From: CAVXGU01 sp963761615
GTDB lineage: Bacteria; Acidobacteriota; Vicinamibacteria; Vicinamibacterales; CAVVIG01
Reading direction: 5' to 3'
Assembly (NCBI GenBank): GCA_963761615.1
Contig: CAVXGU010000001.1
Location: 297,465 to 361,464, forward strand
DNA: 64,000 bases
Shown: positions 24,752-34,834 of the stretch, in pieces
Layout: the number at the start of each line of letters is the position of its first letter
How positions within the stretch are numbered: position 1 is the first letter of the stretch
The notes under the pieces: generated by a model
What the model was told of the DNA's origin: nothing
Database searches by the model: none
What the model saw: the letters and a program-made list of their open reading frames with translations, nothing else
Made by a program: the position numbers and the translations under genes

Positions 24752-24817
24752 ATCAAGCCCCGCAGCACGCCTCCATGAAGACTTCCCAGATCCACGGCAT
24801 CCGCGCGGTCCGCCAGC

Positions 24818-25321
24818 TCACTGCGCGCCGGCCGCGGGCATGGGAAGGTGCAGCGAGAACTGGAAGTAGTCGCTCACGTCCGTGAACCAGTGCGGCACGC
24901 CCGCGGGCACGAGCAGGAAGTCTCCTTTCTCGAGGCGCTGCGACGTCCCGCCTGCGATCGCGCTACCCGTCAGGTTCTCCGCATTGGTTCGCCGCTCGTT
25001 CACCAGCGTGCCGCCGGTGACTGCCGTCGCCGTGCCCTCGAGCACATAGAACAACTCGGCTTCGTGCTCGTGCACGGCGGCCGGACCGACGCCGGGTCGG
25101 TACTCGAGGTTGACCGAGAACGGCGCCAGTCGGACGACGCGCTGCGAGACCATGGGTTGATCCGGCTTCCGCTCGCTCCGGGCCCTCGCGACGAGGGCGG
25201 CGACGTCGGAAGACGACGCGAACAGCTTGATCGCGGCGGCCGGATTCGAAGCGGGCGGCTGTGCGAACCCGGATCCCGCCACGAACAGGAACACGACGAA
25301 CAGGGCGACCTTACGCGTCAT
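24818..25321 (-). CDS. Secreted cupin-domain protein
   Basis: A 167-residue protein with a Sec signal peptide (VALFVVFLFVAGSGFAQ). The cupin core has VHEHEAELFYVLEGTATAVTGG (first motif, three metal ligands HxHxxxxE) and GDFLLVPAGVPHWFTDV (second motif, His). It is a single-domain periplasmic cupin of unknown substrate, like many acidobacterial secreted cupins. The ATG at 25321 is chosen because it begins the signal peptide. It is the first ordinary gene to the right of the tRNA island. Confidence 0.8.
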   Translation of the reverse strand: MTRKVALFVVFLFVAGSGFAQPPASNPAAAIKLFASSSDVAALVARARSERKPDQPMVSQRVVRLAPFSVNLEYRPGVGPAAVHEHEAELFYVLEGTATAVTGGTLVNERRTNAENLTGSAIAGGTSQRLEKGDFLLVPAGVPHWFTDVSDYFQFSLHLPMPAAGAQ

Positions 25322-25392
25322 GGGCATCCTCCGCGCCGCGTATCTTAGCAGCGCGGACGGGCGCACCGCCGTGGTATTCTCTCGGGCCCCAC

Positions 25393-26672
25393 GTGACCCG
25401 CCGCGTGTGCCTGCCCCGTGTCGTCGCCGCGTTGCTCGTCACGGCAGCATGCCTCTGCGCCCCGCCGCCCGCCAGATCGCAGTCGACAGCGTCCGAAACC
25501 TCGACAACGCCGGCGCCAGCACGCCGGCTCAAGGCCGACTGGACGGGCTTCTCGGTGCGGAGCACGGACGGCGCGAACCTGCTGGTGCTCGACGCGCAGC
25601 TCCGGACGGACGGACGCTTCGCGCCGGGCAACCAGCCGTTTGTCACGACGACGAGCGGGCTCGACCTCCGGTGGGTGCGCATCAGCGCGTCCGGGCGCCT
25701 CGCGCGGTACATCACGTTCCGGTTCACCCAGGACGTCGCGGGCGATCGCAACACCTCGACCGCGTACATCGAGCTCCCCGTCTCGCGCTGGCTCCACGTC
25801 CGCGTCGGCAAGGACAAGACGCAGACGGGTCTCGAGGTCCTGCAGCCGGACGGCAACGTGTGGTTCCTCGAACGCGGCATGCCGGCGGGGCTGCTGCCCA
25901 GCCGCGATTCTCGGCGTCCAGGCCGTCGGCGAATGGCAGGGCGGCGTGGTCGGGTACGCGGCCGGCATCTTCACGGGCGTGGTGGACGGCACCTCGTCGA
26001 ACTCCACGGTGAACGCTGGCCGGAGGGGCGGACCCGACGGCACGGCGCGACTGGTCTTCCGGCCGTTCGTGCGGCGAAGGGGCGCGCCGCTCGAGGGATT
26101 CGGCGTCGGCGTGGGCGGCACGATTGGACGGCAGGCCGGCGCGGCCCTGCCGTCGTTCAAGACGTCGGTCGACCAGTCGGTACTTCTCGTACGCCCTGGA
26201 CGCGACCGCCGACGGAACGCGAACGCGGATCACGCCGCACGTCTTCTACGACTACAAGACGTTCGGCGGCTTTGCCGAGTATGCGCGCTCGGCCCAGCGC
26301 GTGGCGCGCGGCGCGACCCGCGCCCTGGTCGCCAACCGGGCCTGGCAGGTGGCTGGCTTCGTGACTCTGACCGGCGAGACAGGCTCGACCATCCGGCCCG
26401 CCCGTCCCTTCGATCCGCTGCACCACGAGTGGGTGGGCGCGCTCCAGCTGACCGCGCGGTACGGCGAGCTCCTGGCGGGGCGTGATGCGTTCGTGCTCGG
26501 TCTCGTCAGCCCGGACGCGAGCCGCCGCGCGAGGGAAGCGACGCTCGGCCTGATCTGGTACCTGAACGGCTGGACCAAGATTCGCCTGAACTACGAGCAC
26601 GTCGGCTTCGACGGCGGCGCGCGCCGGCCGGTCCAGAACACGTTCCTCTACCGGCTCCAGGTCGACTACTGA
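25393..26672 (+). pseudogene. Phosphate-selective-porin (OprO/P)-like protein, two frameshifts
   Basis: The protein homology runs through three frames in order. Frame one, from GTG at 25393, holds a signal peptide and the N-terminal barrel: LKADWTGFSVRS, YITFRFTQDVAGDRNTSTAY, LHVRVGKDKTQTGLEVLQ and GNVWFLERGMPAGLLP. Frame two, from about 25905, continues with ILGVQAVGEWQGGVVGYAAG and the central strands. Frame three, from about 26180, gives RITPHVFYDYKTFGGFAEY and the C-terminal strands, ending in a terminal aromatic (LYRLQVDY). Together they make one full-length outer-membrane porin of the OprO/P class. Both breaks are single small indels with no lost homology. Confidence 0.7.
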
Positions 26673-26717
26673 CCCGTCGGCCGCCAGCCGGTCCACGGCC
26701 GCCGGTGCCGATCGCGG

Positions 26718-27608
26718 CTACGGCGTGATCTTCAGCCCGATGATGAAACGTGATCCCGACGCGGCGACGCGCGCAGGCGCGGCGTGTAGCTGCTGCGCGA
26801 TCTCGTCGAGCGGCGTATCGAACAGCACCTGATCGGGGTTGGTGATCCCGGTCAGCCTGACCGCGACGTCCTCCGTCCCGACTTCGAAGCGCCGGAACCC
26901 GACGATCACCGAGACGCGCGGCGACACCGCAATGCCGACGTCGCCGCCCACGTCGAAGCCGGCGTGGTTGGCGGGTCCGAGCGCGAACGCGAGCTGCTTC
27001 TGATCGGAGAACAGGACGGAGTGGCCCCCCAGCCGGTACTCCGTGTAGCCGAGCGGCTCTGCGTGTCCGCTCAATCGATCCCATCCGATCCCGCCCGACA
27101 CGGACGCCGAGACGCGTCCTGCCGTGGCGGTCCGCGCCACGGCGTTGACGTAGGTCCCCCACTGGGTCGCCGAACCGGTGCTATCGGGCCAGGGCGTCGA
27201 GAATCCTGTCGTGACCTGCTGCGGCACGTAGTCGGGCGGCGGCTGGCTGATGTAGACGAGCGTCCCGTCGTAGGAGCCGTTCGCCCCCGACAGCGCGACG
27301 CTGCTCCGATCGACCAGCACCTGCACGCCGACGAACCGCGAGGGGAACCAGCCGATCGCGCCCTCGAGACCGGGCCCGTGATCGCCGCGGAGTGTCAGCG
27401 TCTGGCCCGCGCTGCTGCTGACGACGGTTCCGCTGGCGAGGGGCGGCGAGTACGACGAGACGAGCGTGCCCGACGGAGCCTGCAGCACGCCAGCGAAGGC
27501 GCCCCAGACTTCGACGGCCGGTGGCGCCTGCGCGCCGCAGACCGCCGGAGACCCGACCAGCAGGACGGCCGTGGCGAAGGTGGCGACGATCGCGTCAGAG
27601 AGCCTCAT
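26718..27608 (-). CDS. Secreted outer-membrane protein, beta-barrel-like
   Basis: A 296-residue protein with a Sec signal (IVATFATAVLLVGSPAVCGAQ). The mature part is all-beta with repeated amphipathic strands (PAVEVWGAFAGVLQAPSG, GLEGAIGWFPSRFVGVQVLVD, AGRVSASVSGGIGWDRLSG, VGGDVGIAVSPRVSVIVGFRRF) and ends FIIGLKITP. Function unknown. It is convergent with the porin pseudogene. Confidence 0.7.
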   Translation of the reverse strand: MRLSDAIVATFATAVLLVGSPAVCGAQAPPAVEVWGAFAGVLQAPSGTLVSSYSPPLASGTVVSSSAGQTLTLRGDHGPGLEGAIGWFPSRFVGVQVLVDRSSVALSGANGSYDGTLVYISQPPPDYVPQQVTTGFSTPWPDSTGSATQWGTYVNAVARTATAGRVSASVSGGIGWDRLSGHAEPLGYTEYRLGGHSVLFSDQKQLAFALGPANHAGFDVGGDVGIAVSPRVSVIVGFRRFEVGTEDVAVRLTGITNPDQVLFDTPLDEIAQQLHAAPARVAASGSRFIIGLKITP

Positions 27609-27768
27609 CGGATCACCCCGCTTCGATTATCGTCCGCCTGCTCGCCGGTCGCGAGATGTCAGCGATTGTCGAGCTTCGCGGCCCGCGTCGGGTTTCGCGC
27701 CGCCGCGCATTTGACGATAATGGCCACCGGTTCGTGCCGCGTTCACTTCAGAGAGGAGACGCCATCAC

Positions 27769-28878
27769 ATGAAACGCACGCACATTTTGTTGTCCGGCCT
27801 TGCGATCGGTGGGCTGCTGGTCGGCGGCATGCTCGCGCTCTCGTCCCGCGTGACCCAGGCGCAAGGCCTGGCCGGGACCCCCGAGCAGCAGGCCGCCCAG
27901 GCCAAGCTCGAGGAAGGCTACCCGAAGATGCAGGTCACCGACGACTTCCTGCACCTCAGCGTGCCCGGGTACACCATGGGCCAGACCGTCGGCGTCGCCA
28001 CCAATTCCCAGGGCCACCTGTTCGTCTACACGCGCACCGTCAACCAGGGCGTCGCGCGCGGCGGCCGGGCCGCCCTGCTCTGGGAATTCGACAACAACGA
28101 CAAGTTCGTGAAGGAATGGGGCCCGAACAACTACGCCGAGTCGTTCGCGCACGAGGTACGCGTCGACAAGCAGGACAACGTCTGGCAGGTGGACGAGGGC
28201 TCCGGAATGATCGTGAAGTACAACCCGCAGGGGCAGGATGTCTTCTGGCTCGGACGGACGCCCGAGGCCATCGACTACCTGGAGCGCAACCTCGAGATCC
28301 TCCACTTCTCGTCCGAGGGCGGCGGGCCGCGCAAGCAGGCACATCCGGTCGGGCGGATGGGGGAGTTCGATCGCGAGACCGATGTCGCGTTCGACCAGCA
28401 GGGCAACATCTTCGTCTCCGACGGCTACGGCAACTCGCGCGTGGTGAAGATCACCGCGAAAGGCCACTGGGAGAAAGCGGTCGGCACCTGGGGTCACGGC
28501 CAGGATCAGTTCAGCACGCCGCACTCCATTGCGGCGGACAACCAGAACAACATCTACATCGCCGACCGGGGCAACCGCCGCATCCAGGTCTACGACGACA
28601 ATCTGAACTACGAGCGGACCATCACCGGCGTCGGCGCCCCGTGGGCGCTCTGCATCACCAACAGCTCGCCGCAGTACCTGTTCAGCGGCGACGGCACGGG
28701 CGGCAAGCTGTACAAGATGGATCTGAACGGCAAGGTGCTGGGCATGGCCGTCACCAGTCAGGATCACGGCGAGCAGGACACCGGCGATCTGATCCACTCG
28801 CTCGACTGCCGGAGCGCGAACACCGTCTACATCGGCTCGGCGAGCCTGTGGGCGGTTCAGAAGGTCACGATCAAGTAA
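27769..28878 (+). CDS. Secreted NHL-repeat (six-bladed propeller) protein
   Basis: A 369-residue protein with a GAGAGGAGA ribosome-binding site eight bases before the ATG and a signal segment (LLSGLAIGGLLVGGMLAL). NHL-type repeats are visible: VGVATNSQGHLFVYTR, HEVRVDKQDNVWQVDEGSGMIVKYN, DVAFDQQGNIFVSDGYGNSRVVKI, HSIAADNQNNIYIADRGNRRIQVY. The order is that of the peptidyl-alpha-hydroxyglycine-lyase-like NHL proteins common in soil Acidobacteriota. The substrate or partner is unknown. Confidence 0.85.
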   Translation: MKRTHILLSGLAIGGLLVGGMLALSSRVTQAQGLAGTPEQQAAQAKLEEGYPKMQVTDDFLHLSVPGYTMGQTVGVATNSQGHLFVYTRTVNQGVARGGRAALLWEFDNNDKFVKEWGPNNYAESFAHEVRVDKQDNVWQVDEGSGMIVKYNPQGQDVFWLGRTPEAIDYLERNLEILHFSSEGGGPRKQAHPVGRMGEFDRETDVAFDQQGNIFVSDGYGNSRVVKITAKGHWEKAVGTWGHGQDQFSTPHSIAADNQNNIYIADRGNRRIQVYDDNLNYERTITGVGAPWALCITNSSPQYLFSGDGTGGKLYKMDLNGKVLGMAVTSQDHGEQDTGDLIHSLDCRSANTVYIGSASLWAVQKVTIK

Positions 28879-28891
28879 CCCGTCCGGGCGC

Positions 28892-28919
28892 GGGGTCCCG
28901 GGCGCGCGACCGGGGCCCC
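28892..28919. terminator. GC-rich hairpin between convergent genes
   Basis: GGGGTCCCGG, loop GCGCGCGA, CCGGGGCCCC forms a ten-pair stem (one G-T pair) starting 14 bp after the propeller stop. No T-tract follows, so it may be an incomplete or Rho-assisted terminator shared by the convergent genes. Confidence 0.4.
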
Positions 28920-29058
28920 GTGCGCCGGCGGGTCGTTCAGGGGGCGATCACATGCAGCAGATGGTCGTCGTCCCGATCCGCCGAACCGAGATGAAAGGCG
29001 ACGTGATCCGGGTTCGCCCGCTTCCAGCTTCGGAAGGGGAACAGCCCGTAAGCCCCTT

Positions 29059-30075
29059 CTATTTCGCCGCAGCCAGCACGCGATCGATGTTGCGCTGATC
29101 CGTCCAGTAGATGTCCGCCATGCCCAGCGTGTCGTTGGTCCGGGCCGGCGAGAACCAGCAGAACGTCTTGCCGTCCGGCCCGAGTGCCGGACACATGTCT
29201 GCCCCGGAAGTGTTCACGAGCGGACCGAGGTTGACGGCCGGGCCCCACTGGTTCGGTCCCAGGCTCCGCGCGGCGTAGATGTCCGCCCCGCCGTGCCCGC
29301 CGGACCGGGTCGACGTGAAGTACACCCACTTCGCGTCCCGGTCCTCCATGAAGTGGAACTCCGAGCCCGCGGTGTTGATGTTCGGGCCCTGATTCACCGG
29401 CTCTTCCCAGGACCCGTCCGCCCGCTGCTTCGAGCACCAGATGTCGTAGCTGCCGTAGCCCCCCGGGCGCGCCGACGCGAAGCAGAGCGTCTTGCCGTCG
29501 CGCAACAGCATCGGGCAGTGCTCGTTGCCCGAGTCGGTGCTGATCGGCGCGGGCACCAGCTCCGGCCTGGTCCACTGGCCGTTCACCTTGTGCGTGACGA
29601 AGATGTCGTTGATGTTGAGCGGCTTCGTGGTGGCCAGCCGGTCGGACTTGAAGTAGAGCGTGTTCCCGTCGGGCGAGATCCACGGCTCGCGGTCGTCGCC
29701 CTTGCGCAGGGGATCGACGTCCATGGCCGGCGGTGCGTTCACGACGGGCCCCATGTTCACTGGCGTGTTCCACGTGCCGGTGTCCTTGTCGAACGTCGCG
29801 ACGTACAGGTCCCTGGGGTCTCCCGGTGTGATTGCCAGGTCCTGGCGGCTCGACGTGAAGACCATCGTGCCATCGTCGGCGAACGACAGCTCGCCTTCGT
29901 CCCACTTCGAGTTGATCGGTCCACCGAAGTTGTGGACCGCGCGCTCGACCCAGCTCTCCTGCGCGGGCGCGGCCGCCCGGAGTCTGGCGGCCGGGGTCCA
30001 GCCGCCGAGCGTCGCGAGCACGACGGCCGCCGTGCCGAGACACCCTGCCGTGATTGTCGCCCGTGTTCGCGTCAT
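29059..30075 (-). CDS. Secreted PD40 (WD40-like) beta-propeller protein
   Basis: A 338-residue exported protein with a hydrophobic N-terminus (CLGTAAVVLATLGGWTPAA). PD40-type repeats are clear: GELSFADDGTMVFTSSR, DREPWISPDGNTLYFKSDR, CPMLLRDGKTLCFASARPGGYGSYDIW, WVYFTSTRSGGHGGADIYAA, CPALGPDGKTFCWFSPAR. This family is a TolB-like periplasmic propeller, often a sensor or scaffold. Neighbours are the NHL propeller (convergent) and a barrel protein (divergent). Confidence 0.85.
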   Translation of the reverse strand: MTRTRATITAGCLGTAAVVLATLGGWTPAARLRAAAPAQESWVERAVHNFGGPINSKWDEGELSFADDGTMVFTSSRQDLAITPGDPRDLYVATFDKDTGTWNTPVNMGPVVNAPPAMDVDPLRKGDDREPWISPDGNTLYFKSDRLATTKPLNINDIFVTHKVNGQWTRPELVPAPISTDSGNEHCPMLLRDGKTLCFASARPGGYGSYDIWCSKQRADGSWEEPVNQGPNINTAGSEFHFMEDRDAKWVYFTSTRSGGHGGADIYAARSLGPNQWGPAVNLGPLVNTSGADMCPALGPDGKTFCWFSPARTNDTLGMADIYWTDQRNIDRVLAAAK

Positions 30076-30138
30076 CGCTCACCTCCGCGAGGCGCCCATT
30101 CTATCGCTCGGGGCCCGGGAGCCGTACCATAGTCCGTC

Positions 30139-30942
30139 ATGACCCGACTGACCCGTTCGGCTGTCGCGCTCCTCGTCCTGTTCGTCGGCGCGTCGGCGTC
30201 CGCCGCCGCCCAGACCTCGCCGGCGCCCCGGTTTCAGATTCGCGCCTCGCTCGGATACGACCAGTCCCGCCCGGCGGGGTTCCTGGATCGAACCTGCGGC
30301 GCCTCCGCCGCGCTGAACTTCTTCGGATGCCTGCCCGGGACCGACGGCCGGCAGATCGGATCGCACGGAGACTTCGGCGGAACCCTCGCGGTCGAGCTCG
30401 CCGCCGGCGCCCGCCCGCGTCTCCTTCCGTTCCTGCGGCTCGAGGGAGCGGTCGTCTACCGGCCGAACTTCGAGTTCACGGGCAACGCGACCTTTCTCGG
30501 CGCCGGCAACGACCAGCCGGTGGACGCGTCCGTCAGCGCCACGGCGCTGCTGGTGCGCGCGCTCGTCGATCTTCCTCCGTTCGCCGCGCGCGGGCGGGTC
30601 CGGCCCTTCGTGGGGGGCGGGCTCGGGTGGTCGCACAATCGAATCGGCCGCGTCCTCTACGGCTTTCCGGGACTGCCGAGTCAGCCGGCGACGACCACGA
30701 CGCCGGGAGGCGTGCGTTGGAGCGGGGCCTGGGATCTGACCGCCGGCGCGGCGCTGCGCCTGTCGCGCCGGCTGCTCGTCGAAGGCGGGTACCGCTACAG
30801 CGACTTCGGCCGCGTGGCGACCGACGACGGCACGATCGAGGTCGTGCGCGGCGATCGCCAGCTCGCCATCAGCGACGTGGCCGGCACGACGGCGCGGCTT
30901 CGCAGCCAGGGCGTCTACGTCGGCATCCGCCGGGAGTTCTGA
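30139..30942 (+). CDS. Outer-membrane beta-barrel protein (OmpA/OprF-like barrel)
   Basis: A 267-residue protein with a Sec signal (RSAVALLVLFVGASASAAAQ). Strands alternate through the mature part (FQIRASLGYDQSRPAG, LAVELAAGARPRLLPFLRLEGAVVY, RVRPFVGGGLGWSHNRIG, AWDLTAGAALRLSRRLLVEGGYRYSDFG) and it ends with SQGVYVGIRREF, a terminal aromatic. It is a porin-like 8- to 10-stranded barrel of unknown function. It is convergent with the TonB receptor, with a gap of about 33 bp. Confidence 0.8.
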   Translation: MTRLTRSAVALLVLFVGASASAAAQTSPAPRFQIRASLGYDQSRPAGFLDRTCGASAALNFFGCLPGTDGRQIGSHGDFGGTLAVELAAGARPRLLPFLRLEGAVVYRPNFEFTGNATFLGAGNDQPVDASVSATALLVRALVDLPPFAARGRVRPFVGGGLGWSHNRIGRVLYGFPGLPSQPATTTTPGGVRWSGAWDLTAGAALRLSRRLLVEGGYRYSDFGRVATDDGTIEVVRGDRQLAISDVAGTTARLRSQGVYVGIRREF

Positions 30943-30975
30943 TCGGCCCGGGCGGCGCCACGGCCGCGAGGCGAC

Positions 30976-33884
30976 TCAGAACTTGAAGCCGACGGCGACG
31001 GCGAACGTCCGTCCGCCGATCACGCCCGCAAGCGGGGCGGGGAAGTCCAGGTTCGACGTCGCCTTCCCGAAGCTCGAGCCCTCGACGTAGCCGGTGGCCA
31101 GGCCGAGACTGTCCACCGGGCTGTTCGGATCCTGCCGCACGGTGGTGTTCCAGGCGATCTGCTTCAGGTTGTTGAACACGTTGTAGACGTCGAACTTCAC
31201 CCACGGGCGGAGCGAGCGGAACACCGGCACGTTGTAGTTGATCGACGTGTCGAACAGGCCGTAGCCCTTGAAGAACTCGGACCCGCGCGGGGCGAAGTAC
31301 ACGTTCTGGCTGGACGGTCCGTCCGGATAGCCGGCGCTCTGGAGAATCGCCTGCTGCGTGTCGGTGATGGCCTGCCCGGTCGCCACCAGGCTGTACACCT
31401 GCGCCGAGTTCACCCGCCACAGGCCGGAGACGGACAGGTCGCCGCGGCGCCCCATGTCGAGATCGTAGATGGTCCACAGCCGCAGCTTGTGGCGCTGGAA
31501 GTCCGCCAGCCGGCCGGTCGGATACGTGCGCGTGGCGTCGAAGATCTGCGGATAGTTCCCGATGTCCGAGATGAGCGCCGGCTGATTGGTCGCCTCGCCT
31601 TCGTAGTTGCCGTTGTCCTGCAGCATGAGCGTGTAGTGCCCGTTCAACGACCAGTTGCGCGTGATCGCGTACTTGCCCTCGAAGAGCAGGCCCTGGTACT
31701 GCCGGAAGGCGACGTTGCTGTTCCCGTAGACGACGTTGGTGAAGGTACCGACGTCGAAGCCGTTCTGGACCACGTCGGTGGTGCCGTTCGCGATGTCGAT
31801 GAAGTCCTCGATCAGGTTGCTCGTGCGCCGGAACACGTACGTGCCCTGGATGTATCCGCCATTCGAGAGTTCCGCGCCGAGCGACGTCGTGAACTCGTTG
31901 GTGAGCGGGGACGAGAGCGCCTTGGCCAGGCTGACGTTCGCCGCGGGGAACTGGCCGAACACGGTGACGTAGTTGGACGGGTCGAAGCCGGGGGCGAAGT
32001 CGCGGCCCTGGCCGGCCGGACCGGTGTAGATGCCGATCAGCAGGTTCGGGTTGCCGACGTTGGTGTTGGCGCCGACCTGCGCTTCGTCGTAGCGGCCCGA
32101 GTACTGGCCGAACGTGACGTGCGCGACGTACCGGCCGTCGCCGTTGATGTCGTAGGCGAGCGCGAGGCGCGGAACGGCCCGGTCGGCGTTGATGCCGATG
32201 AGTCCGCCCGTCGCCGCCGTGCGGACGTGCTCGAACCGCACGCCGAGGTCGGCCGAGATCCGGTCGGTGACCGTCCAGTGGTCCTGGGCGTAGAGCGAGT
32301 TGTTGTCGACGTTCAGCGTGGCGCCGCGGACGGGCATCCAGTGTTCGAGCTGGGTGTTGCCGGGCGAGAACACCGGCATGAGGTGCCCGGAGGCGTCGTA
32401 CACGGGATTCCCGCTGGCGTCGGTCGCGTAGTCGGCGTCGAACACGTAGTTGGTGGCGGACTGGGAGTTGCCGCCGACGAGCTGGCTCCTGAACCACTCG
32501 TATCCCGTCTTGATCTCGTGGGTGCCCCAGCCCTCGCCGAACCACGTGAGGCTGCCGGTCAACTGCCGGTTGTTGCGCTGCTGCGGGTCGGTCGCGTCGA
32601 AGTACGGGGCGTTGAACTCGCCGAGCTGCTGCGTGAGGGTGATCATCGGCGAGTCCACGATGTCGGTCAGGGTTCCGCCGTCGTTCACGAACTTCAGCTT
32701 GCGCTGCGAGTAGGCGGCTTCCGCGAGGAGGTTCTGGCCGAGCACGCCGTGGTAGTTCGTGTAGTAGTAGCTGTTGGGCACCGAGCGGTCGTGGATCGTG
32801 TACTTGTCGATGCTGAACGAGAACGGCGGCCGCTGGCTCTGGGTGACGCGGGCTGTTGGCGAAGCCGACCGTGAACGTGTGGTCCGGATTGATCGAGCCC
32901 GTCAGCTTGACTTCGCCGCGCTTGTCGTCGTTGACCTGCGTGTACCGAGTAGCCCGTGATGTCGAGCGAGCCGGCGAGGCTCTGCTTGTTGTAGCGTCCC
33001 GCGGTGAAGAACCAGAGGTGATCCCGCACGAGCGGTCCCCCCAGGGTGCCCTCCCACGTCCGGTTCAGCGTGTCCGTGTGGGTCGTCCCGTTGCTCACCT
33101 CGAACGGCGTCTCCGTGCTCCAGGAGGGGTTCGTGAAGTCGAGGCGCGCGGTCCCGCTGAACGTGTTGCCGCCGCTCTTGGTGACGGCGTTGATCACGCC
33201 GCCGCTGAAGCGGCCGTACTCGGCGCTGATGCCGGAAGTCAGCACCTGCGTCTCCTGGATCGCGTCCTCGATGAACAGGTTCTGCGGCGACCCGAACAGG
33301 TTGTCGTTGACGTCGACGCCGTTGATCATGAACACGTTGTCGAACGCGAACGCGCCGTTGATCGAGACCTGGCCGCTGTTCGGCGTGACGTCGGTGAGGC
33401 CCGGCGCCAGCTCCGCGATGCCGGAGAGCGTGCGCGACGTGGCCAGCGAGTTGATTTCGCTGTTCGTGAAGTTCGCGCCGACGATCGGCGTGGCAATGGG
33501 CGCCGGCATCGTGGCGACGACGTTGACCTCCGCGGACACGCCGGACGGCACCATCGTCACGTTCTGTTCGACGACCAGGCCGAGCGGAAGGGTCACCGTC
33601 CGCTCGACCGGCGTGAACGGCGACAGCGCGAAGCGAATGGTGTAGGCGCCCGGGGGCAGCGCGGTGAACACATACAATCCGTCCCGTGCGGTGACGTCGG
33701 TCCGCGCACCCTGCAGGGCCGAGGACTCGACGGTCACGACCACTCCGGGCATCGACCGGCCCTGCTGGTCCTTCACGACGCCGCGAACGGTGCCGGACTG
33801 AACGCCCTGCGCCGCGACGCCTGCGGGAAGACTGCAGAGGAAGATCAGCAACCAGCTCGCCGTGAACAGCCACGTTCGCCTCAT
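30976..33884 (-). pseudogene. TonB-dependent receptor with carboxypeptidase-like N-domain, frameshifted
   Basis: The gene starts at ATG 33884 after an AAGGAG ribosome-binding site, with a signal peptide (LLIFLCSLPAGVAAQ). An N-terminal carboxypeptidase-regulatory-like domain (GTVRGVVKDQQGRSMPGVVVTVES) is followed by the plug (GFTNSEIN-type strands, VFMINGVDVNDNLFGSPQN, ISAEYGRFSGGVINAVTKSG) and the barrel. Near 32945 the frame shifts; TQVNDDKRGEVKLTGSINPD and HTFTVGFANS are then in a second frame. A second shift near 32855 leads to the frame that finishes the 600-residue barrel (ending FAVAVGFKF). All domains are present, so the breaks are small indels. It resembles the Oar/SusC-like receptors of Acidobacteriota. 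Confidence 0.75.
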
Positions 33885-34190
33885 CGATCCGGCTCCTTCT
33901 CGAAACAGGGTCCTTCGGTGGAGCGACTCATCGCGCCGCCGTCGGAACGTCGTGGAACATCGGCGTGGGACGTCAGAGTATATCGTCATCTCCAGGCGCG
34001 GAGATGAGGGACGACGCGATGTGGTGATGGAGCGATGCGGCGACGGAGGCGGTGTCGCCAGGTGACGAAGCGTCGTGATCGAGTGATGGAATGACGCACG
34101 ATCGTGACGAGATGTCTCGATGGCGTGACGAGATGATGGCGTGAGGGGTAATGGGGTAATGTGGTGGTGGGTTCCATCACCACATGGCAA
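33885..34190. repeat. Degenerate GATG/CATC-rich low-complexity spacer
   Basis: Between the TonB receptor and the cytochrome gene lies a 300-bp stretch with no gene. From about 34003 it is built of short degenerate units such as GATGGAGCGATG, GTCGTGATCGAGTGATG, GTGACGAGATG and GGTAATGGGGTAATG, giving CATCAC-like runs on the minus strand. The receptor promoter should be in the first 100 bp, but no clear -35/-10 pair is seen. Confidence 0.6.
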
Positions 34191-34216
34191 GCATCCTTCC
34201 CTTACCCCATCCCGTC

Positions 34217-34834
34217 ATGCGACAGAAATTCTCGTTTGCGATTCTCGTGAGCCTGGCATTGGCGTGCAGCCGGACGCCGGCTCCGGCTGCGACTCGAGGC
34301 GCCGCGACGCCTGCGACGCCGCCGGCGGCCGCTCCCGCGTCCGTGGAGGGCGCCGCGCCCGTGCAGAGCGCGGTCCGCGGCAGCTACCTCGTCACGCTCG
34401 CTGGCTGCGACGACTGCCACACACCGCACACGCCCGGCCCCGGGGGGCCGAAGCCGGACATGAGCCTGCGTCTGTCGGGTCATCCGGCGGACTCGACCGT
34501 TGCGGCCCTGCCGGCCGGCCTGACGTTTCCCGGGAACTGGGGCTCGATCTCCGACAGGACGCGCACGGCGTGGGTCGGTTCGTGGGGTACGAGCTTCGCG
34601 AGCAACCTGACGCCCGACGTCACGACGGGGCTCGGCAGCTGGACCGAGGACATGTTCGTCCAGACGATCCGCAACGGCAAGCACCAGGGCACCGGCCGGG
34701 CCATCCTGCCGCCGATGCCGTGGGAGAACATCCGCCAGCTGACCGACGCCGATTTGAAGGCGATCTGGGCGTTCCTGCAGTCGCTGCCGCCGATCAACAA
34801 CGCCGTTCCGGATCCGCTACCGCCCGGACGCTGA
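34217..34834 (+). CDS. Mono-haem c-type cytochrome lipoprotein
   Basis: A 205-residue protein with a lipoprotein signal (FAILVSLALAC, Cys15 lipobox). A Pro/Ala-rich linker is followed by one haem-c site, CDDCH, near residue 73, and a cytochrome-like fold (GNWGSISDRTRTAWVGSWGTSFASNLTPD, FVQTIRNGKHQGTGRAILPPMPWENIRQLTDADLKAIWAFLQSLPP) with PMPW as the likely axial-Met region. It is an envelope electron carrier. It is convergent with the molybdenum hydroxylase (18-bp overlap), which could supply its electrons. Confidence 0.85.
   Translation: MRQKFSFAILVSLALACSRTPAPAATRGAATPATPPAAAPASVEGAAPVQSAVRGSYLVTLAGCDDCHTPHTPGPGGPKPDMSLRLSGHPADSTVAALPAGLTFPGNWGSISDRTRTAWVGSWGTSFASNLTPDVTTGLGSWTEDMFVQTIRNGKHQGTGRAILPPMPWENIRQLTDADLKAIWAFLQSLPPINNAVPDPLPPGR

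Noticed and set aside
24474..24752. Protein frames across the tRNA-Ser gene and its fragments
   Set aside because: They translate tRNA sequence; such frames are a known annotation artefact.
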